From an uncultured SAR116 cluster alpha proteobacterium (GTDB lineage Bacteria > Pseudomonadota > Alphaproteobacteria > Puniceispirillales > Marisalimonadaceae), in contig CACMZO010000008.1 in the NCBI GenBank assembly GCA_902618195.1, positions 1 through 48,708 of the forward strand: DNA of 48,708 nt, given 5' to 3'. The notes beneath the pieces were generated by a model. The model was not told where the DNA came from, did no database searches, and saw only the letters and a list, made by a program, of their open reading frames with translations. The position numbers were made by a program, and so were the translations under genes. This document shows positions 17,208 through 26,059 of the stretch, in pieces (the stretch's first letter is position 1; every line of letters begins with the position of its first letter).

Positions 17208-17669
17208 ATGAAAATAACAAAACCATTTTTATTGTGGTGGATACAAGTTGTTACCATTTCTTTTGCATCCTTTTTTATATATACTTTTAACTGGTTTGAA
17301 GCACTTTATGATGCAGATCAAACAAAAATAAGTTTTTTAATAATAATTGTATTTATCGGAGCTACTTTAACTGTAGGTGTTTTAAGCTACAAAAACCTAT
17401 CTAATAAAAATGTTCTGTCTAACTATGTTTGGTTTTCTTCTGAAACCATGGTTACTCTAGGTTTGATTGGAACCGTTGCTGGTTTTCTTTTAATGTTAAG
17501 TTCAGCTTTTGATAATCTTGATGTTAAAAATGTTGAGAATGTTCAAGAAGTTATTACAGATATGTCTTTAGGAATGAGTACAGCTTTGTGTACTACTCTT
17601 GTTGGTCTTGTATCAAGTGTATTAACAAAAATACAAATGGTAATCTTAGAGAATAACAACCATGAATGA
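17208..17669 (+). CDS. MotA/TolQ/ExbB-like proton channel subunit
   Basis: 153 residues. The start is placed at ATG 17208 behind AAGGAG rather than at an upstream TTG. Four hydrophobic segments lie at about 6-26, 43-63, 83-104 and 121-143. The third contains TLGLIGTVAGFLLML and the fourth MSTALCTTLVGLVSSV, the two pore helices of the MotA/TolQ/ExbB superfamily with the threonines that line the ion path. The large cytoplasmic domain of MotA is absent, so it is nearer to ExbB/TolQ but compact. It overlaps the next gene by 8 bp. Confidence 0.75.
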   Translation: MKITKPFLLWWIQVVTISFASFFIYTFNWFEALYDADQTKISFLIIIVFIGATLTVGVLSYKNLSNKNVLSNYVWFSSETMVTLGLIGTVAGFLLMLSSAFDNLDVKNVENVQEVITDMSLGMSTALCTTLVGLVSSVLTKIQMVILENNNHE

Positions 17670-18279
17670 CCCAAGATATAGATCATCTTTTGGATTTATA
17701 GATTTATTATTTAATCTTCTTATAGGATTTGTTTTTTTGTTTATGTTGGCTTTCATGTTAATAAATCCAGTAGCAAAAAAAGAAACAATTAAACCTAAAG
17801 CAGAATACTTTATAATATTAGAATGGGATGGTGAGAAACCCTATGATTTAGATTTGTGGGTCAAAGATAATTTAGGACATGTTGTTAGTTTTAGACGACC
17901 AGATGATGCTTTAATTCATCTAGAGAGAGATGATTTGGGTACGATTAATGACACTTATTATGATGCTGATGGTAAATTAGTTTATTTAAAAGAAAATAGA
18001 GAAACTGTTGCTATTAGGACTAATGATCCTAGATCTTACCTTGTAACAGTTCACTTTTACAATGCTAGAAAAAATCCTGCACCCTTAATTCATGCATCTG
18101 TAAAACTTATAAAAATTAACCCTTATAGAGAAGAGTTTCACAAAAAACTTTTTTTCAGTCAAGAGGGACAAGAATTGCCTGCAATGACATTTAGAATAGA
18201 TTATAATCAAAGTGTTCATGTTAAACCAACTGAAGAATTGATAATTAAAGATGAAATTATTAGGAAAGAGGGTGCCTAA
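17662..18279 (+). CDS. ExbD/MotB-like single-span protein with unusual periplasmic domain
   Basis: 205 residues. A short cytoplasmic tail leads into one membrane helix (about 12-34) that begins FIDLLFNLLIGF. Asp14 sits where ExbD, TolR and MotB carry the proton-binding aspartate. The rest is periplasmic and does not resemble the ExbD/TolR fold or an OmpA peptidoglycan-binding domain. Its EWDGEKPYDLDLWVKDNLGH start and LERDDLG segment look loosely like DUF2135/YfaP-type beta domains. Overlap with the channel gene and the following membrane gene suggests a three-part proton-driven complex spanning the envelope. The output of that complex is unknown. Confidence 0.6.
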   Translation: MNDPRYRSSFGFIDLLFNLLIGFVFLFMLAFMLINPVAKKETIKPKAEYFIILEWDGEKPYDLDLWVKDNLGHVVSFRRPDDALIHLERDDLGTINDTYYDADGKLVYLKENRETVAIRTNDPRSYLVTVHFYNARKNPAPLIHASVKLIKINPYREEFHKKLFFSQEGQELPAMTFRIDYNQSVHVKPTEELIIKDEIIRKEGA

Positions 18280-18759
18280 TTGTTAGATTTTTCAATCAGT
18301 GGCGGGCAGTTAATGTTAATATGGGCATTTGCTGGAGCTATTTGTTGTCTTCCTTTTTTTATTAAAAAAAGATGGCAATATTTTGTAACTGTTCCAATTA
18401 TATTTTTATCAATATATATAAGTTTCATAACAAATTATGAATTTATTGGAAAACCACTTTATGAGAGACCTCCTTCAAAATTTGTTTACCAGTATCACAG
18501 TGTAATTTACGAAAAAGGTGAAAGATGGATTATATTATGGGCACTTCAAAATAAAGAAAATAGATTATACAAATTTCCATGGACTGAAGAAAACGAAGAT
18601 AGTTTAGATCAGGCTAGAAGAAATCAAGAACAATTTGGCATTCCTCAAATGGGTGAAGTAATTCCAAAAAAAGAAGGTGATAGAGATAAGCGTTCTAGAA
18701 ATAATGAGTTTACTTTAAAAACCTACAAATTTCCATTTCAAGAAATTATGCCTAAATAA
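18280..18759 (+). CDS. Membrane protein, third member of the ExbB/ExbD-like operon
   Basis: 159 residues from a TTG directly after the upstream stop codon (no gap), so translation is probably coupled. Two hydrophobic segments (about 8-27 and 34-51) are followed by a soluble part with RWIILWALQNKENRLYKFPWTEENEDSLDQARRNQEQFG and a Lys/Glu-rich tail. No family recognised. Placement and coupling imply that it works with the proton-channel pair. Its stop is 2 bp from the convergent LLM gene. Confidence 0.65.
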   Translation: MLDFSISGGQLMLIWAFAGAICCLPFFIKKRWQYFVTVPIIFLSIYISFITNYEFIGKPLYERPPSKFVYQYHSVIYEKGERWIILWALQNKENRLYKFPWTEENEDSLDQARRNQEQFGIPQMGEVIPKKEGDRDKRSRNNEFTLKTYKFPFQEIMPK

Positions 18760-18761
18760 AA

Positions 18762-19877
18762 TTATTCAGCCGCTGGGAGAGTTTTTAGATTTTTAATGTA
18801 GTCATCTAATTTAGGCCTAATATTTTCAGACATTTGCAATAATGTATTAGACCATAATTCTTTCCAACCATAATGATCATGACCGGTAAGAAGTAATGTT
18901 CCAAAAGGTCCGACAATATCAATAAAGTTTATAAGTTTGTCTAAAACTTCTTTTTCAGTGCCAATAATTATCAAATCTTTTGCCTTTAGAATTGACCCTT
19001 GTTTTTCTTCTTCAATATTGATTTCATTTTTTGAAGTTCCTGAAGCAAGCTTTCCTACAGTATTTAGGTATAAAAAATAGTCTGTAAAAATACCCTCAGG
19101 GTCATTTAAGATTTCATTAGCTTGTTGTGATGTTTCAGTGATAAGAACACTTCTTCCAACTCTCCATGAAACATAATCACCTTTTTTTCCACTTTCTCTA
19201 GCGCCTTCAAGATATGTTGGCCAGTGAGTTGCAATATCTTCAGCAGGAACAAAATTTCCAGAAATAGGAATCCATCCCTTTTTACCAGCAAATTTAGCTG
19301 TCATCGAATTTGCATTTTTTAGAGAAACTGCGATAGGTGGATGAGGTTTTTGAAATGGTTTTATAAATGTTCCAATTCCAAGTTCTGGAATATAGTTATT
19401 TTCAACTTTAAAGTTTATAAAATCACTCTTATAATTGAGTGCTTCACTACTTTTCCATATACTTAAAATTGCATCTATGCTGTCTAGCATTGTTAGAGCC
19501 CTTGTTTTTCCATCAAGATTATCAAAAAGTTCCCAGTCACTTACTAATCCTCCTGCTCCTACACCAAACAAAAATCTTCCTTTTGATAGATTATCAAATA
19601 AAGCTGCATGTCCAGCTACAATAGCTGGATGTTGTTGAGGAAGTGAAATAACACCTGTTCCAAACTTAATTTGTTTTGTTTCTGAAATTAAACTTGCATT
19701 AAATATAAATGGTGATGGCACTGGTTCACCTGAGGAGCTATAATGTTCTCCCATCCAAGCTTCAGAATAATTTAATTTATCTGCTTTTATTACTAGATTT
19801 CTATCTTCTTCCAAACAATCAACTAAATTTTTATTAGCTGGATGTATCGGCATCATGAAAATTCCAAGTTTTAACAT
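18762..19877 (-). CDS. LLM-class flavin-dependent monooxygenase
   Basis: 371 residues of the bacterial-luciferase-like TIM barrel. The N-terminal GIFMMPIHP, SEAWMGEHYSS, the GTGVISLPQQHPAIVAGHAALFDNLSKGRFLFGVGAGG run and TLLLTGHDHYG near the C-terminus are typical of LLM oxygenases using reduced FMN. Resemblance to limonene/alkanal monooxygenases is loose; the substrate is unknown. It is the last gene of a six-gene minus-strand operon (pirin, PanE-like, trpE, trpG, Qor, LLM) with gaps of only 1 to 13 bp. Confidence 0.85.
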   Translation of the reverse strand: MLKLGIFMMPIHPANKNLVDCLEEDRNLVIKADKLNYSEAWMGEHYSSSGEPVPSPFIFNASLISETKQIKFGTGVISLPQQHPAIVAGHAALFDNLSKGRFLFGVGAGGLVSDWELFDNLDGKTRALTMLDSIDAILSIWKSSEALNYKSDFINFKVENNYIPELGIGTFIKPFQKPHPPIAVSLKNANSMTAKFAGKKGWIPISGNFVPAEDIATHWPTYLEGARESGKKGDYVSWRVGRSVLITETSQQANEILNDPEGIFTDYFLYLNTVGKLASGTSKNEINIEEEKQGSILKAKDLIIIGTEKEVLDKLINFIDIVGPFGTLLLTGHDHYGWKELWSNTLLQMSENIRPKLDDYIKNLKTLPAAE

Positions 19878-19884
19878 TAATTGA

Positions 19885-20862
19885 CTATCTCAAATTGATT
19901 ATAATTTTACCAACGCTTTTTCTTTGTTCAAGTTCAATATGCGCTTTTTGAATTTCATCAAATTTATATTCTTTATGTATTTGAATTTTAATTTTTGATT
20001 CATGAACAAGATCAAATAAATCATCAGCATTTTTTTGATATTCATCTATATTTTTTGTATATTCAAGAAGACCTCCAGTAGCAATTGACGCAGACAATGG
20101 TCTTAACTTATTGATATCTATTGGATCAATTTTACCAGAGGATATTCCATAACTGACTATTCGTCCACGCTTTGCAAGGCAATTTAATCCTTTTTCAAAA
20201 GTATCTTTTCCTACGGCATCATAAATTACATCAGCACCATATTTGTTAGTATATTCTTTTACTTTACTCTCAAAGTTTTCATTTGAATAATTTATCACAA
20301 AATCACAACCATTATTTTTTGCAATTGAAGCTTTATAATCATTGCCAACTGTTCCTATTACAGTTGCTCCCATAATTTTAGACCATTGCGTTAAAATTTG
20401 CCCTACTCCTCCAGAGGCGGCATGAATAAGAACATAATCTTGATTTTTTACTTCCCATGATTTTTGAGTTAAATATTGAGCAGTCAAACCTTGTAATGTT
20501 GATGCAGAAGCAAGTTTTAAATCAATGTTGTTTTTGAGTTTAACCAGACGATTTTCATTTAGAACAAAATATTCAGTGAATGAACCTAAGTTCATACAAT
20601 GTGTAATTTTATCACCAACTTTAAATCTTTTAACATCCTTTCCCACTTCTTCGATTATACCTGAAGCTTCCATACCAACATTGGTTGGTAACTCTTTAAT
20701 TTTATAAGAGCCATTTCTTTGATTTATATCTATGTAATTTAAACCTAAATAATGATGTTTGATTAACACCTCATTTGACTTTAGGATTGGTATATTTGTT
20801 TCTTCAATTTTCAAAACATCATATGAACCCTGTTCATATATTCTTATTGATTTAGTTTTCAT
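19885..20862 (-). CDS. NADPH:quinone oxidoreductase-like MDR-family protein
   Basis: 325 residues of the zinc-free medium-chain dehydrogenase family. LGLNYIDINQRNGSY and PTNVGMEASGIIEEVG mark the catalytic GroES-like domain. VLIHAASGGVGQILTQWSKIMGATVIGTVG is the Rossmann nucleotide site, and GKIIINL closes the protein as in QorA. It probably reduces quinones or enones with NADPH. It lies in the trpE-trpG operon between trpG and the LLM oxygenase, so it could supply or process a flavin-enzyme product; that link is inference. Confidence 0.85.
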   Translation of the reverse strand: MKTKSIRIYEQGSYDVLKIEETNIPILKSNEVLIKHHYLGLNYIDINQRNGSYKIKELPTNVGMEASGIIEEVGKDVKRFKVGDKITHCMNLGSFTEYFVLNENRLVKLKNNIDLKLASASTLQGLTAQYLTQKSWEVKNQDYVLIHAASGGVGQILTQWSKIMGATVIGTVGNDYKASIAKNNGCDFVINYSNENFESKVKEYTNKYGADVIYDAVGKDTFEKGLNCLAKRGRIVSYGISSGKIDPIDINKLRPLSASIATGGLLEYTKNIDEYQKNADDLFDLVHESKIKIQIHKEYKFDEIQKAHIELEQRKSVGKIIINLR

Positions 20863-20871
20863 ATTGAAATT

Positions 20872-21519
20872 TTAAGTTAATTTTAGAAAATTTAAAATTA
20901 TTTTTTTCCCACCTTCTGTTGCAAAAGACTCTGGATGATACTGAATTCCAAAAATTGGTTTACTCTCATGTTCAACTGCCATGATTTCATCTTCATTTGG
21001 GTTAAAATCTTTTAATGTGAAGTAACTGTCTTCATTTTTACAAAAAGCAGTAATTTTTAAATTTTTGGGTAGTTTTAAACAATCAACAATTAATGAATGA
21101 TATCTCATGATTTCAATTCTTTGAGGAATTTCAGCATGTATTCCTTCTTCATTGTGAATTAGAAAAGAAGATTTTCCATGCATCGGAGATTTAGCATGTA
21201 TAATTTTACCTCCTAAAACATGAACTATTCCTTGCATTCCAAGACATATCCCTAAAATAGGAATATTTTCATTTCCAAGTTCTTTTATTACTTCTCTACA
21301 AATTCCAAAATAACTATCATCAACTGGTGATCCAGGACCTGGTGAAATAATTATTTTATCGAAATTATTTTTTTTAATTTCAGATAAACTAACTTCATCA
21401 TTTCTTTTTACAATAATGTCGTTTATCTCATTAGAAAATTCTTCATACAAAATTTCACCAGTAAGTTGATAAAGATTAAAAGTGAATGAATCATAATTAT
21501 CAATTATTAATATTTTCAT
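20872..21519 (-). CDS. trpG: Anthranilate synthase glutamine amidotransferase subunit (may also serve PABA synthesis)
   Basis: 215-residue class I glutamine amidotransferase. The N-terminus is KILIIDNYDSFTFNLYQL, the oxyanion segment is ISPGPGSP (59-65), the nucleophile is Cys92 in GICLGMQG, and His195/Glu197 are in IQYHPESF. It provides ammonia to the adjacent TrpE. In streamlined bacteria one TrpG/PabA often serves both anthranilate and aminodeoxychorismate synthases. It begins 1 bp after the trpE stop, which supports a dedicated partnership with that protein. Confidence 0.87.
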   Translation of the reverse strand: MKILIIDNYDSFTFNLYQLTGEILYEEFSNEINDIIVKRNDEVSLSEIKKNNFDKIIISPGPGSPVDDSYFGICREVIKELGNENIPILGICLGMQGIVHVLGGKIIHAKSPMHGKSSFLIHNEEGIHAEIPQRIEIMRYHSLIVDCLKLPKNLKITAFCKNEDSYFTLKDFNPNEDEIMAVEHESKPIFGIQYHPESFATEGGKKIILNFLKLT

Positions 21520-21520
21520 G

Positions 21521-22882
21521 TTAAAAACTTTCTAGAACTGATTTCATCGCAGCAAGTTTTCTTTCAATTTCAAGTAGTTCATTTTCAGGAATAGAGTCAT
21601 GGACTATACCGCCACATGTTTGAATAAAACCATTTTTGCCTTTAATGAAAATTGATCTTATAGGAATTGCAAAAGTACAATCACCATTGAATCCAAATTG
21701 ACCAATGGCACCTCCGTACGGACCTCGACCAGAAGTTTCAATTTCATTGATAATCTTCATAGCTTCAATTTTTGGTGCACCAGTTAAAGTTCCAGCTGGA
21801 AAATTTGATGCTAATGCAGAAAACATATCATTTTTATCATCAATAATTCCAACAATTTCAGAAGATATATGTTGAACATGAGAATAACGTTTTATATCCA
21901 TTAAATTTCTAACTTTTACAGTTCCAAACTTAGCAACTTTTCCGATATCATTTCTATGGAGATCAACAAGCATGTTATGCTCTGCAATTTCTTTAGGGTC
22001 ATTGAGTAATTCACGTGCAAGCTGGGTGTCCTCTCGAGAATTCTTCCCTCTTTTTGTTGTTCCCGCTAATGGATAGGTTTCCATTTCTCCATTTTTTAAT
22101 CTAAATAAAAGTTCAGGAGAAGCACCAATAATTTTTTGATCTTTAAATTTCAGATAATACATATGTGGAGATGGATTAACAATTCTAAGTTTTTCATAAA
22201 TTTTAGTAGTGTCTCCATTTACTTCATAAAAACTTTTAAATCCAACTTCACATTGAAATATATAGCCATCAATAATTTTTTCTTTAACTTGTTGTACATG
22301 TTGCTTATGTTCATTATTAGTCATCGAGTTGTTTAGAAAGCAACAAGACAATTTAGAATTATCTTCAAAGTTTTCATTTAAAATTTTTTCAATCAGATCA
22401 AATCTGTCTTCATCATAATAATAATAAAATATCTCACCTGTAACTTGATCATATACAAGGCCATCTAAAAAAACTCCAAATTTAAATGATTCGAAGTCAT
22501 CATTATTTTTTACATTTAAACTTGGTTCAAAATAATTAACACAATCATAACCTAAGTAACCGATTAATCCTCCAGCATATTTTTTCGATATAATATTACT
22601 TGGAATTACATCTCTGATTTTATAGTAAGGGTTTTTACATTTTATTTTATCAATCTTACCATTTTTATTTTCTATAATCAGATTTTCATGAGTTGGATAA
22701 ATTATGTATTTAGGGTCAAATCCTAAAATATGATATCTTGAAATATAACTTTCTTCCCCAAGCGATTCAAAGAGAAAACAAGTATGAAATTTTTTTTCAA
22801 TTTTTTTAAAAAGCCTAAAAAAATTATAGTCTTCAGTTAACTTTTTGTAATTCGGCTTACCAATTAGATCGATTTTATCCAT
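21521..22882 (-). CDS. trpE: Anthranilate synthase component I
   Basis: 453-residue chorismate-binding enzyme. NPSPHMYYLKF (236-246), PLAGTTKRG (271-279), ASNFPAGTLTGAPK and the C-terminal GGIVHDSIPE block are seen. PabB proteins usually carry PIKGT with a catalytic lysine; here the alanine in PLAGT and the LTGAPKIEAM motif favour TrpE. It forms anthranilate from chorismate and ammonia supplied by TrpG. The protein is shorter than many TrpE (about 500), with a compact N-terminal half. Operon partners are oxidoreductases rather than trpD or trpC. Confidence 0.85.
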   Translation of the reverse strand: MDKIDLIGKPNYKKLTEDYNFFRLFKKIEKKFHTCFLFESLGEESYISRYHILGFDPKYIIYPTHENLIIENKNGKIDKIKCKNPYYKIRDVIPSNIISKKYAGGLIGYLGYDCVNYFEPSLNVKNNDDFESFKFGVFLDGLVYDQVTGEIFYYYYDEDRFDLIEKILNENFEDNSKLSCCFLNNSMTNNEHKQHVQQVKEKIIDGYIFQCEVGFKSFYEVNGDTTKIYEKLRIVNPSPHMYYLKFKDQKIIGASPELLFRLKNGEMETYPLAGTTKRGKNSREDTQLARELLNDPKEIAEHNMLVDLHRNDIGKVAKFGTVKVRNLMDIKRYSHVQHISSEIVGIIDDKNDMFSALASNFPAGTLTGAPKIEAMKIINEIETSGRGPYGGAIGQFGFNGDCTFAIPIRSIFIKGKNGFIQTCGGIVHDSIPENELLEIERKLAAMKSVLESF

Positions 22883-22890
22883 AGTATTTT

Positions 22891-23817
22891 TTACTGTAAA
22901 TATTCATTTTCTCTTGCTGAAATGATGTTACTAACAACTGAATTGTAAGGTGTTTTAACATTTAACTCTTTTCCTAAAGTTACAACCATTCCATTGATGG
23001 AGCTAAGTTCGCATTTTCTTTTTGCTTCAACATCTTGAAGCATTGAAGGTTTAGATAAAGGCATTTTATTTCCAAAATCGATAATATATTTTTCAGTATT
23101 ATCAAATGAAAAATTAATTTTTTTAAGATCACCTAATTTTCTTGCTTCAAGTGCACATTGAATTGATACTTCTGTCATGTCTTTGTCATTTAAAATTTCA
23201 CCAATGGTTTTTTTAAAAACAGAGCAAGGTCCACTATAAGCTACATTACAAATAAATTTTTCCCAAATTAATTGTTGAATATCTTCAAATCCTTTAGAAG
23301 TAAAACCCGCTTCTCCCCAGGCATTAACTATTTTTGTCAATCTATCGGTTAAACCACCGTTTATTTCGCCTATTCTAATCATGCTCATTCCGTTATGATG
23401 AGCATGGCCAGGAGCTTTTATTGATGCGCCAAAACCCTGAGCCACTCCTAAGAGAACATTTTCAGTTGGCATGAATTTTTCTATTCTTTCAGCTGCACCT
23501 AGGCCATTTTGTATTGTCAAAACAATAGCATTACTTAAATCAAAGTCAGCAAGTTTTGAGGCTACTGATCCAACTGCATCACCTTTTGTAGCAATAATAT
23601 AAAGGTCTCTGTCTTTTAGTTCGTTAAAATTGGTTGTTGCTCTAATTTTTTTTTCAGTATGATCTCCACTTATACCAGAAACTCTTAAACCTTCATTGTT
23701 TATGGCGTCAACATGTTCATCCCAAACATCATAACATAAGACATCAAAATTATTTGTAGCAAAAAAGGATCCATAAATAGATCCCATTGCACCAGTCCCT
23801 ATTACACAAACTTTCAT
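22891..23817 (-). CDS. Ketopantoate reductase-family (ApbA/PanE-like) 2-dehydropantoate 2-reductase
   Basis: 308 residues. The Rossmann motif GTGAMGS lies at 7-13, TIQNGLGAAERI follows, and the helix WEKFICNVAYSGPCSVFKKTIGEIL carries the family lysine. The C-terminal part has PSMLQDVEAKRKCELSSINGMV, the ketopantoate-binding helical domain pattern. It may be the genuine PanE of pantothenate synthesis or one of the many paralogues reducing other 2-oxoacids. Position 8 bp upstream of trpE in an oxidoreductase operon slightly favours a paralogue. Confidence 0.82.
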   Translation of the reverse strand: MKVCVIGTGAMGSIYGSFFATNNFDVLCYDVWDEHVDAINNEGLRVSGISGDHTEKKIRATTNFNELKDRDLYIIATKGDAVGSVASKLADFDLSNAIVLTIQNGLGAAERIEKFMPTENVLLGVAQGFGASIKAPGHAHHNGMSMIRIGEINGGLTDRLTKIVNAWGEAGFTSKGFEDIQQLIWEKFICNVAYSGPCSVFKKTIGEILNDKDMTEVSIQCALEARKLGDLKKINFSFDNTEKYIIDFGNKMPLSKPSMLQDVEAKRKCELSSINGMVVTLGKELNVKTPYNSVVSNIISARENEYLQ

Positions 23818-23830
23818 GTCATTCTCCTAA

Positions 23831-24736
23831 TTATTTTTTAATAAAAGTCCCATTGTTAAGTTCTTTCATTGCTTGCATTAATTCTTCATTTGTATTCATA
23901 ACAATTGGTCCGTGCCAAGCAACTGGTTCTTGTATAGGTGTACCTCCAATAAGAAGGAAACGTACACCATCACTTGAGGTTTTAATTTTAATCTCATCGC
24001 CTCTATCAAAATTAATCAATGTTCTGTTTCCAGTCATATCCTTTATGTTAACTTCTTGTCCATTAATCATTTTTTCAACCATTACTCCTTGTGGTTTTGA
24101 TGCATATTCAAAATTTGCCGAACCTTCAAAGATATAGGCAAGTACATTTTTGTTAACTTCAATAGGAATAGTTTTAATTTTATTAGCTGGAATAAAAATA
24201 TCTAAATAAATTGGGTCAGATGATATTCCTTTTACTGGGCCAGAATATCCTCTGTAATTTCCAATTATAATTCTAATTATTGAACCATCATCATCATGAA
24301 TTTCCTTAATTTCATTAGAGGGAATATCTTGGTAATTTGGTGATGTCATCTTTAATGAAGATGGAAGATTAGCCCATAATTGAAATCCATGCATTTCACC
24401 TTTTTCGTTTCCTTTTGGCATCTCTTGATGAAGAATACCTGAACCAGCAGTCATCCACTGAACGTCTCCAGTTTTTAAAGTTCCTACATTTCCTAGACTA
24501 TCGCCGTGTTCAACATTACCTTTTAAGATATATGTTATTGTCTCTATTCCTCTATGGGGATGCCACGGAAAACCATGTTTATAATCTTCTTTTTTATTAT
24601 TTCTAAAATCATCTAGCAGTAAAAAAGGATCTGATAGTGATGTATCTCCAAATCCAAATACTCTATTCAGTTTAACTCCTGCGCCCTCAAGTGTTGGTTG
24701 AGACATTGAAGTTTGCTTAATTGGTCTTATGGTCAT
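23831..24736 (-). CDS. Pirin-family protein
   Basis: 301-residue bicupin. FPWHPHRGIETITYILKG supplies His59 and His61, and GILHQEMP supplies His103 and Glu105: together the four iron ligands of pirins. Some bacterial pirins have quercetinase activity and others act as redox-sensing regulators, so the role is open. It is the first gene of the six-gene minus operon (start of the transcript near 24740), divergent from the TSUP exporter gene with only 49 bp between. Confidence 0.9.
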   Translation of the reverse strand: MTIRPIKQTSMSQPTLEGAGVKLNRVFGFGDTSLSDPFLLLDDFRNNKKEDYKHGFPWHPHRGIETITYILKGNVEHGDSLGNVGTLKTGDVQWMTAGSGILHQEMPKGNEKGEMHGFQLWANLPSSLKMTSPNYQDIPSNEIKEIHDDDGSIIRIIIGNYRGYSGPVKGISSDPIYLDIFIPANKIKTIPIEVNKNVLAYIFEGSANFEYASKPQGVMVEKMINGQEVNIKDMTGNRTLINFDRGDEIKIKTSSDGVRFLLIGGTPIQEPVAWHGPIVMNTNEELMQAMKELNNGTFIKK

Positions 24737-24785
24737 ACTTTTTAATATAGAATAAATAAAATAAATTAAATATAAATAAATTTTT

Positions 24786-25589
24786 ATGATGGAATTTTTT
24801 TTAGAAGATTTATTTGCAACTTATTCTAACTTTGATTATTCAGTCTTATTTTATTTGACTGCATTTTTATCTGTCTCAGTTGTAGCTATATCTAAGTCTG
24901 GGTTTGGTGGAGGCTTAGGAGGATTGGGTGTGCCTATAATGTTGTTTATACTTCCTGCAAAAATAGTTTTAGCCGTATTTTTACCTCTAATTGTTTTAAT
25001 GGATCTATGGGTAATTTATGTTTGGCGAAAATTTCCAATTTATAAAATTATTTTAATAATGTGTCTTGGAGGGTTCATTGGACAAATCGCTGGGTGGTAT
25101 TTTTTTAAATATTTAAATGATCAAACTATCTTATACATAATTGCATCATTAGCCATAATTACATCATTAAGATATTTTAAAAATCTACATAAAAAAAAGG
25201 TTACTAATAAAGCAAAAGTGAAAGTTAATTATAAGAAAGGTGTTGCCTGGTCTTCGTTATCAGGTTTTTCAAGTTTTATTGCTTTATCAGGTGCAATACC
25301 TGCTCATATTTTTTTACTACCTTTAAAATTAAAGAGAGAGAATTTCGTAAGTATAATGAGTTTTTATTTCTTTTTTGTGAATTTTACTAAAATTCCATTT
25401 TTTTGGGAATTAGATATATTTACCATGCAGACAATTGCTATAACTATTTTGTTAATTCCTATAATTCCCATTGGAATATTTTTTGGTAAATGGTTAAATT
25501 CAAAGTTATCAGATAAAATATTTTATCATGTTACGCACATAGCGTTATTCTTATGTGGTATAAATTTATTTATTAAAGGATATTTTTAG
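24786..25589 (+). CDS. TSUP-family (TauE/SafE) anion exporter
   Basis: 267-residue polytopic protein with about eight helices in two repeats. AISKSGFGGGLGGLGVPIMLFILP near residue 38 and SSLSGFSSFIALSGAIPAHIFLL in the second half are the TSUP signature regions. Members export sulfite, sulfonates or other organosulfur anions, or take up such compounds; the substrate here is not fixed. Start codons at 24786 and 24789 are both possible. The CMD-family gene follows 9 bp later. Confidence 0.82.
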   Translation: MMEFFLEDLFATYSNFDYSVLFYLTAFLSVSVVAISKSGFGGGLGGLGVPIMLFILPAKIVLAVFLPLIVLMDLWVIYVWRKFPIYKIILIMCLGGFIGQIAGWYFFKYLNDQTILYIIASLAIITSLRYFKNLHKKKVTNKAKVKVNYKKGVAWSSLSGFSSFIALSGAIPAHIFLLPLKLKRENFVSIMSFYFFFVNFTKIPFFWELDIFTMQTIAITILLIPIIPIGIFFGKWLNSKLSDKIFYHVTHIALFLCGINLFIKGYF

Positions 25590-25598
25590 GAGAAAATT

Positions 25599-25976
25599 AT
25601 GAATAGTGAAATGTTTAATAAAGGTCTTAGTAAAAGAAGAAAAGTTCTTGGTGATGAATATGTTGATAAGGCTCTTTCTACAGCTGACGAGTTTGGAGCA
25701 GATCTTCAAAAATTAATTACTGAATATGCATGGGGTGAAGTTTGGAATAAAGAAGCATTGTCAGATAAAGAAAGATCAATGATTAACTTAGGAATGATTT
25801 CAGCTTTAAATAGACCACATGAGTTAGAATTACATATTAAAGGTGCTTTAAATAATGGACTGACTAAAGAGCAAATAAAAGATATTTTTTTACAAGTTAC
25901 TGTATATTGTGGAGCGCCTGCAGGTATTGATTCAATGAGAATAGCTAGAAAAGTATTTAAAGAATTAAATATTTAA
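25599..25976 (+). CDS. Carboxymuconolactone decarboxylase (CMD) family protein, PcaC-like
   Basis: 125 residues, an all-helical CMD domain. Features are KGLSKRRKVLGDEYVDKAL at the start, YAWGEVWNKEALSDKERSMINLGMISALNR, and HIKGALNNGLTKEQIKDIFLQVTVYCGAPAGIDSM. These match 4-carboxymuconolactone decarboxylase of the protocatechuate branch. The alkylhydroperoxidase CxxC motif is absent, in favour of PcaC. No other pca genes are in the window, so the real substrate may differ. A GGAG ribosome site is present. Confidence 0.8.
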   Translation: MNSEMFNKGLSKRRKVLGDEYVDKALSTADEFGADLQKLITEYAWGEVWNKEALSDKERSMINLGMISALNRPHELELHIKGALNNGLTKEQIKDIFLQVTVYCGAPAGIDSMRIARKVFKELNI

Positions 25977-26059
25977 ATTCTGATTGTCTTTTTTTTAACA
26001 ATTTTTAGAGTTAAGAAAATGAAATAGTAAATGTGATTTAAATCTTTTTTAGGAGAGTT

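Noticed and set aside
17208-18759. Zorya anti-phage system (ZorA/ZorB)
   Set aside because: The channel-like pair recalls ZorAB, but ZorA's long tail, the OmpA-like domain of ZorB and any ZorC/ZorD helicase or nuclease are missing.
21521-22882. PabB (aminodeoxychorismate synthase) instead of TrpE
   Set aside because: The PLAGT motif has alanine where PabB carries its lysine, and the adjacent trpG and overall motif set fit anthranilate synthase better.
25977-26059. Mg2+ riboswitch (M-box) ahead of mgtE
   Set aside because: The gap is only 83 bp and shows no conserved M-box elements, just an AT-rich stretch and a ribosome site.
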